From Chloroflexota bacterium (GTDB lineage Bacteria; Chloroflexota; Limnocylindria; P2-11E), in the NCBI GenBank assembly GCA_025350745.1, contig JANXXG010000107.1:1-10012 (forward strand): a DNA stretch of 10,012 nt, read 5' to 3'. The translations under genes were made by a program, and so were the position numbers. The notes below the pieces were generated by a model. It was not told the DNA's origin and searched no databases. It saw nothing but the letters and a program-made list of their open reading frames with translations. This document shows, one piece after another, positions 5,691 through 10,012 of the stretch (positions are counted from its first letter, which is position 1; every line of letters starts with the position of its first letter).

Positions 5691-6583
5691 GCGGACACCA
5701 CCTTCTCGCGGCCGGCATTGACGTTCGCGCGCTCCGCGAGCAGCACGAGCGCGGGACGTGACACGAGCAGGGTCTCCGCACCGATGACATCGCTGAGTCG
5801 GAGCGAGCCGACGCTGCGCAGCTCGACATCGGTGAGGTTCGCGATGGCGCGACCGTGACCCTCGTTGAACTCGGCGCCGACGATGATCGTCTTACCGGTG
5901 TCCCCGATGCGCGCGAGCCAGTCGTAGACCTCGCGCGAGCGCGGACGCTCGGAGAGTCCGCCGATCTCGTCATACACGAGGACCCGGCCCTGTCCGACCT
6001 GTGCGGCGAACGCCTCGCCGAACGCGGCCTTGCGCATGCGCTCCGGGATCCGCTGCCAGTAGGTGCGGCCGTTCGGACCGAACACGACGCCACCATGGCG
6101 CCACTGCGGGGCGCGGGTCGAACCCTGACGGGCCCGGCCGGTGCCCTTCTGCTTCCACGGCTTCGCGCCGCCACCGGCGACGCGCGAGCGGTTCTTCGTT
6201 GCGGCGGTGCCAAGACGCGCGTTCGCGCGCTCGGCCTGGAATGCCTGGAACAACACGCCCTTGCGCGTCCTGGCCGTTCCGAGGGCCTTCGGCAGCTCGA
6301 CCGATCCGGACGAGCTCCCGTCCGCCGCGATGACCGGCGCGTGGCCGGCCGGCGCCGTCGGGAGCGGCTTGGGCTCGATCTTCTCGCGCGGCTCTCGCGT
6401 CGGCAGCGCCGGCCGCGGCTGCGGACGCGGAGCAACGGCGCGCGTCGCGGGACGCGCGACGGCCTTGGTCTTCGCAGGGGCGATGCTCTTCCCACCCGCG
6501 GCCGCGGTCACTTTCTTGACCGCCTTCGCGGCGGGCTTGGCGGCCTTAGCGACGGCCTTCTTGACGGTCTTCTTCTCAGCCAT
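5687..6583 (-). CDS. rplD: 50S ribosomal protein L4 with about 80-residue basic N-terminal extension
   Basis: Large-subunit protein L4, whose loop forms part of the exit-tunnel constriction. It has 298 residues against about 205 usually. The core starts near residue 82 (APVIAADG) and contains RLGTAATKNRSRVAGGGAKPW, the conserved tunnel-loop sequence KPWKQKGTGRARQGS at 141-155 and HGGVVFGP. Residues 1-50 are rich in Lys, Ala and Val (MAEKKTVKKAVAKAAKPAAK...), and residues 50-80 in Pro and Arg. The ATG at 6583 overlaps the rplC stop by one base (TGATG) with GAGG 8 bases upstream, and no in-frame ATG occurs before the core, so the extension is probably made. In E. coli L4 also represses its own operon through the S10 leader, but no such leader fits here. 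Confidence 0.96.
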   Translation of the reverse strand: MAEKKTVKKAVAKAAKPAAKAVKKVTAAAGGKSIAPAKTKAVARPATRAVAPRPQPRPALPTREPREKIEPKPLPTAPAGHAPVIAADGSSSGSVELPKALGTARTRKGVLFQAFQAERANARLGTAATKNRSRVAGGGAKPWKQKGTGRARQGSTRAPQWRHGGVVFGPNGRTYWQRIPERMRKAAFGEAFAAQVGQGRVLVYDEIGGLSERPRSREVYDWLARIGDTGKTIIVGAEFNEGHGRAIANLTDVELRSVGSLRLSDVIGAETLLVSRPALVLLAERANVNAGREKVVSA

Positions 6584-7293
6584 CAGGCCTTCCTCACCAT
6601 GACGATGCCATTGCGTGCGCCCGGGACCGCTCCCGCGATGATGAGGAGGCTCCGGTCCGCGTCCGCGCGGAGGATCTCGAGGTTCTTGACGGTGATCCGC
6701 GCCGCACCCTGGTGGGCGGCCATGCGCAGGCCCTTCCACACGCGTCCGGGCGTCGTGCCGGAGCCGACCGAGCCCTGACGACGCAGATGGTCGGAGCCGT
6801 GCGACTTCGGCCCACGAGAGAAGTGGTGCAGGTGGACCGGACCCTGGAAGCCCTTGCCTTTCGACACGCCGACGACGTCGACCTTGTCACCAGGCTGGAA
6901 GCGCTCGACACCGATCGCCTGGCCGGTCTTGAAGCCCTCGACGGAATCGAGGCGGATCTCGCGGAGGTTCGCAAGGACCGCGCCGGACGCCTTGAGGTGT
7001 CCGAGGCGGGCCTTCTGCATCTTCTTCTTGTCGACGGCGCCATACCCGATCTGGATCGCGAGGTAGCCATCGCGCTCCTTGGTCATGACGGCGGTCACGA
7101 TGTTCGGCTCCGCCGCGATGACCGTGGCGGCGACAGCCGACCCGTCCGGGCGGAAGTGCTGGAGCATGCCGAGCTTGCGGCCGAGCATGAGCGGCTTGGC
7201 CATGTCGGGCGCCTGCTCGCCGCGCGGCGTCTCGTCGCCACGGGGCTGCTCCTGCTCGACTTCGTTCGTCTCGGTGGTGGTCTCGTCGGTCAT
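6583..7293 (-). CDS. rplC: 50S ribosomal protein L3 with acidic N-terminal extension
   Basis: Large-subunit protein L3, an early 50S assembly protein reaching toward the peptidyl-transferase centre. It has 236 residues. The usual N-terminus (MAKPLMLGRKLGML) begins at M31; before it are 30 residues rich in Glu, Thr and Asp (MTDETTTETNEVEQEQ...). The core has KGKGFQGPVHLHHFSRGPKSHGS near residues 145-167 and GTTPGRVWKGLRMAAHQG at 179-196, the part that extends toward the peptidyl-transferase centre. The ATG at 7293 is preceded by AGGTAGGA at 5 bases spacing, and lies 18 bases after the rpsJ stop. The internal ATG at 7203 has no clear ribosome site and would leave a 108-base gap. The acidic tail contrasts with the basic tails on L4, L5 and S17. 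Confidence 0.97.
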   Translation of the reverse strand: MTDETTTETNEVEQEQPRGDETPRGEQAPDMAKPLMLGRKLGMLQHFRPDGSAVAATVIAAEPNIVTAVMTKERDGYLAIQIGYGAVDKKKMQKARLGHLKASGAVLANLREIRLDSVEGFKTGQAIGVERFQPGDKVDVVGVSKGKGFQGPVHLHHFSRGPKSHGSDHLRRQGSVGSGTTPGRVWKGLRMAAHQGAARITVKNLEILRADADRSLLIIAGAVPGARNGIVMVRKA

Positions 7294-7298
7294 TTCCG

Positions 7299-7306
7299 TC
7301 CTACCT
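7299..7306 (-). promoter_or_regulatory. Ribosome binding site supporting the extended rplC start
   Basis: The minus strand reads AGGTAGGA, ending 5 bases before the ATG at 7293, in the short gap after rpsJ. It favours the long L3 form with the acidic extension over the internal ATG at 7203. Confidence 0.7.
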
Positions 7307-7311
7307 GCGAT

Positions 7312-7620
7312 TTAGAGCTTGATCTCGATGTCGACGCCCGCGGGAAGGTTGAGCTTCATCAACGCGTCGACCGTCTTCTGCGATGGATCGTTGATATCGA
7401 TGAGGCGCTTGTGCGTGCGGATCTCGAACTGGTCTCGGGAGTCCTTGTAGATGAACGGGCTGCGGATCACGGTGAACTTCTCGATCCGCGTGGGCAGCGG
7501 GACAGGACCGGTCACGGTGGACCCGGTGCGCTGCGCGGTCTCGACGATCTGCGCCGCGGACTGGTCGATGAGCTTGTGGTCGTAGGCCTTGAGCCGGATC
7601 CGGATCCGCTGCTTTGCCAT
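7312..7620 (-). CDS. rpsJ: 30S ribosomal protein S10 (NusE)
   Basis: Small-subunit head protein S10, which also serves as NusE in transcription antitermination with NusB and links RNA polymerase to the ribosome through NusG. It has 102 residues, the usual length. Landmarks are [19 protein letters not shown], the loop region [14 protein letters not shown], and the conserved [14 protein letters not shown]. The ATG at 7620 directly follows the stop of an 8-codon mini-ORF, with no strong Shine-Dalgarno sequence in the 32 bases after tuf, so initiation may depend on termination-reinitiation. The stop is 18 bases before the rplC ATG. Confidence 0.98.
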   Translation of the reverse strand: MAKQRIRIRLKAYDHKLIDQSAAQIVETAQRTGSTVTGPVPLPTRIEKFTVIRSPFIYKDSRDQFEIRTHKRLIDINDPSQKTVDALMKLNLPAGVDIEIKL

Positions 7621-7647
7621 CTACTGCGTGCCGCCCGTTCTGTTCAT
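7621..7647 (-). other. Eight-codon mini-ORF abutting rpsJ (possible leader peptide or coupling element)
   Basis: In the tuf-rpsJ gap an ATG at 7647 opens the frame MNRTGGTQ, which ends in TAG at 7621-7623, immediately followed by the rpsJ ATG (TAGATG) in the same frame. A weak purine run (AAGAAG) lies before it, next to the tuf stop. It could hand ribosomes from tuf to rpsJ by reinitiation. It may also be chance, since an ATG and a stop in 32 bases are not rare. Confidence 0.3.
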
Positions 7648-7652
7648 TCTTC

Positions 7653-8849
<1,197 letters not shown>

Positions 8850-8862
8850 TTCCTAAGCCCCC

Positions 8863-10012
8863 CTACTTGCCTTTGGTGATCTCGGCCGCGATGCTCGCCG
8901 GCAGCACTTCGTAGTGGTCGAATTCCATCGAATACACACCACGACCTTCGGTCGCTGACCGCAGATCGGTCGCGTACCCGAACATCGTGGCGAGCGGGAC
9001 CATCGCGTTGATGACCCGCGCGTTGCCCCGATCGGTCATCCCGTTGATCTGACCGCGCCTCGAGTTGAGGTCGCCGATGATGTTGCCCATGAACTCTTCG
9101 GGCACGACGACCTCGACCTTCATGACCGGCTCGACGATGACCGGCCCGGCCTTCGGCACGGCGGCCTTGAGGGCCATCGAGCCGGCGATCTTGAAGGCCA
9201 TCTCGTTGGAGTCCACTTCGTGCTGCGAGCCGTCGGTGACGATCGCCTTGATGTCGACCATCGGGTAACCGGCGATGATGCCGTTCGCGAGCGCCTCGCG
9301 GATGCCCTGCTCGATGGCCTTCGCCCACTCCTTCGAGAGGCTCGTGCCCTTGACCTTCCACTCGAACTCGAAGCCCGCTCCGCGCTCGAGCGGCTCGAAG
9401 TCGGCGACGACGTGGCCGTACTGGCCCTTGCCACCCGACTGCTTCACGTACTTGCCCTCGCCCTCGGCGGCCTTGCTGATGGCCTCGCGGTAGGCGACTT
9501 GCGGTCGGCCGACGTTCGCGGCGACCTTGAACTCGCGGAACATGCGGTCGACGAGCACCTCGAGGTGCAGCTCACCCATCCCGGAGATGAGGGTCTGGCC
9601 GGAGTCGGGATCCGTCTTCACCTGGAAGGTGGGGTCCTCCTCGGCGAGGCGGGCGAGTGCGAGCGACATCTTCTCTTCGTCGGCCTTGGTCTTCGGCTCG
9701 ACGGCGATCTGGATGACCGGCTCGGGGAACTTGATCGTCTCGAGGATGATCGGCTTGTCCGGGTCGCAGAGCGTGTCGCCGGTGAAGGTCTGCTTCAGGC
9801 CGATCGCGCCGGCGATCTCGCCCGCGCCCACCTGCTCGACGTCCTCGCGGTGGTCGGCGTGCAGCAGGACGATGCGCGAAATGCGCTCCCGCTTGTCCTT
9901 GGTGGCGTTGTAGACGGTGTCACCGGCGTGCACGACGCCCGAGTAGACCCGGAAGAAGGCGAGCTTCCCGCTGAACGGGTCAGCCGCGATCTTGAATGCG
10001 AGCGCGCTGAAC
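8863..10012 (-). CDS. fusA: Elongation factor G, C-terminal part (gene runs off the right edge)
   Basis: GTPase that drives translocation and, with ribosome recycling factor, subunit splitting. The window holds the last 382 codons, from within domain II ([25 protein letters not shown]) through domains III ([26 protein letters not shown]), IV (the [11 protein letters not shown] region and the ribosome-contacting [11 protein letters not shown]) and V (the [19 protein letters not shown] strand). The N-terminal GTPase domain lies outside. The stop is TAG at 8863-8865, and the C-terminus EITKGK is a normal ending. The gene is followed by tuf, the classic str-operon order. Confidence 0.98.
   Translation of the reverse strand, partial: FSALAFKIAADPFSGKLAFFRVYSGVVHAGDTVYNATKDKRERISRIVLLHADHREDVEQVGAGEIAGAIGLKQTFTGDTLCDPDKPIILETIKFPEPVIQIAVEPKTKADEEKMSLALARLAEEDPTFQVKTDPDSGQTLISGMGELHLEVLVDRMFREFKVAANVGRPQVAYREAISKAAEGEGKYVKQSGGKGQYGHVVADFEPLERGAGFEFEWKVKGTSLSKEWAKAIEQGIREALANGIIAGYPMVDIKAIVTDGSQHEVDSNEMAFKIAGSMALKAAVPKAGPVIVEPVMKVEVVVPEEFMGNIIGDLNSRRGQINGMTDRGNARVINAMVPLATMFGYATDLRSATEGRGVYSMEFDHYEVLPASIAAEITKGK

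Noticed and set aside
5855..6778. Plus-strand open frame (307 codons) opposite rplD and rplC
   Set aside because: Arg/Leu/Ala-rich shadow of the real genes, with no ribosome site or family signature.

Overview
The window is one continuous translation-machinery gene cluster, entirely on the minus strand. Reading in the direction of transcription (from 10012 down to 1) it holds fusA (3' two-thirds) - tuf - rpsJ - rplC - rplD - rplW - rplB - rpsS - rplV - rpsC - rplP - rpmC - rpsQ - rplN - rplX - rplE - rpsN - rpsH (5' end). In E. coli terms this is the end of the str operon, the whole S10 operon and the first half of the spc operon, joined with no room for a promoter or terminator between them. 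Most gene junctions overlap by 1 to 32 bases or are separated by 0 to 4 bases. The only larger gaps are 13 bases (fusA-tuf), 18 bases (rpsJ-rplC), 32 bases (tuf-rpsJ) and 82 bases (rplB-rpsS). I see no RNA genes, mobile elements, CRISPR arrays or genes unrelated to translation.

The organism is a high-GC bacterium with GTG and TTG starts, a short zinc-ribbon S14 and a C+ L24. The EF-Tu, S10 and S14 sequences look to me most like those of Chloroflexota (possibly a Limnocylindria-like uncultured lineage). This is an impression from remembered family sequences, not a search; a deep actinobacterial or related high-GC lineage is not excluded.

The proteins act together in translation: fusA and tuf encode the elongation GTPases, and the others are 30S or 50S subunit proteins made in roughly stoichiometric amounts from a coupled transcript. 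Gene order and protein cores are ordinary. The unusual parts are: (1) many ribosomal proteins carry long low-complexity tails, most strikingly S17 (235 residues, with a Lys/Ala-rich histone-H1-like N-terminus), L4 (about 80 extra N-terminal residues), S8 (53), L3 (30, acidic), L5 (30) and an Ala/Pro-rich C-terminus on S3; (2) the rplL5 gene, rplE, is broken by a one-base frame disruption near 465-472, just before its conserved C-terminus; (3) the 82-base rplB-rpsS gap can fold into two mutually exclusive hairpins, one of which buries the rpsS Shine-Dalgarno sequence; (4) an 8-codon mini-ORF abuts rpsJ where an S10 leader might be expected; (5) tuf has visibly different synonymous-codon preferences from rplB. 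I found no evidence for a wholly new multi-gene system here.
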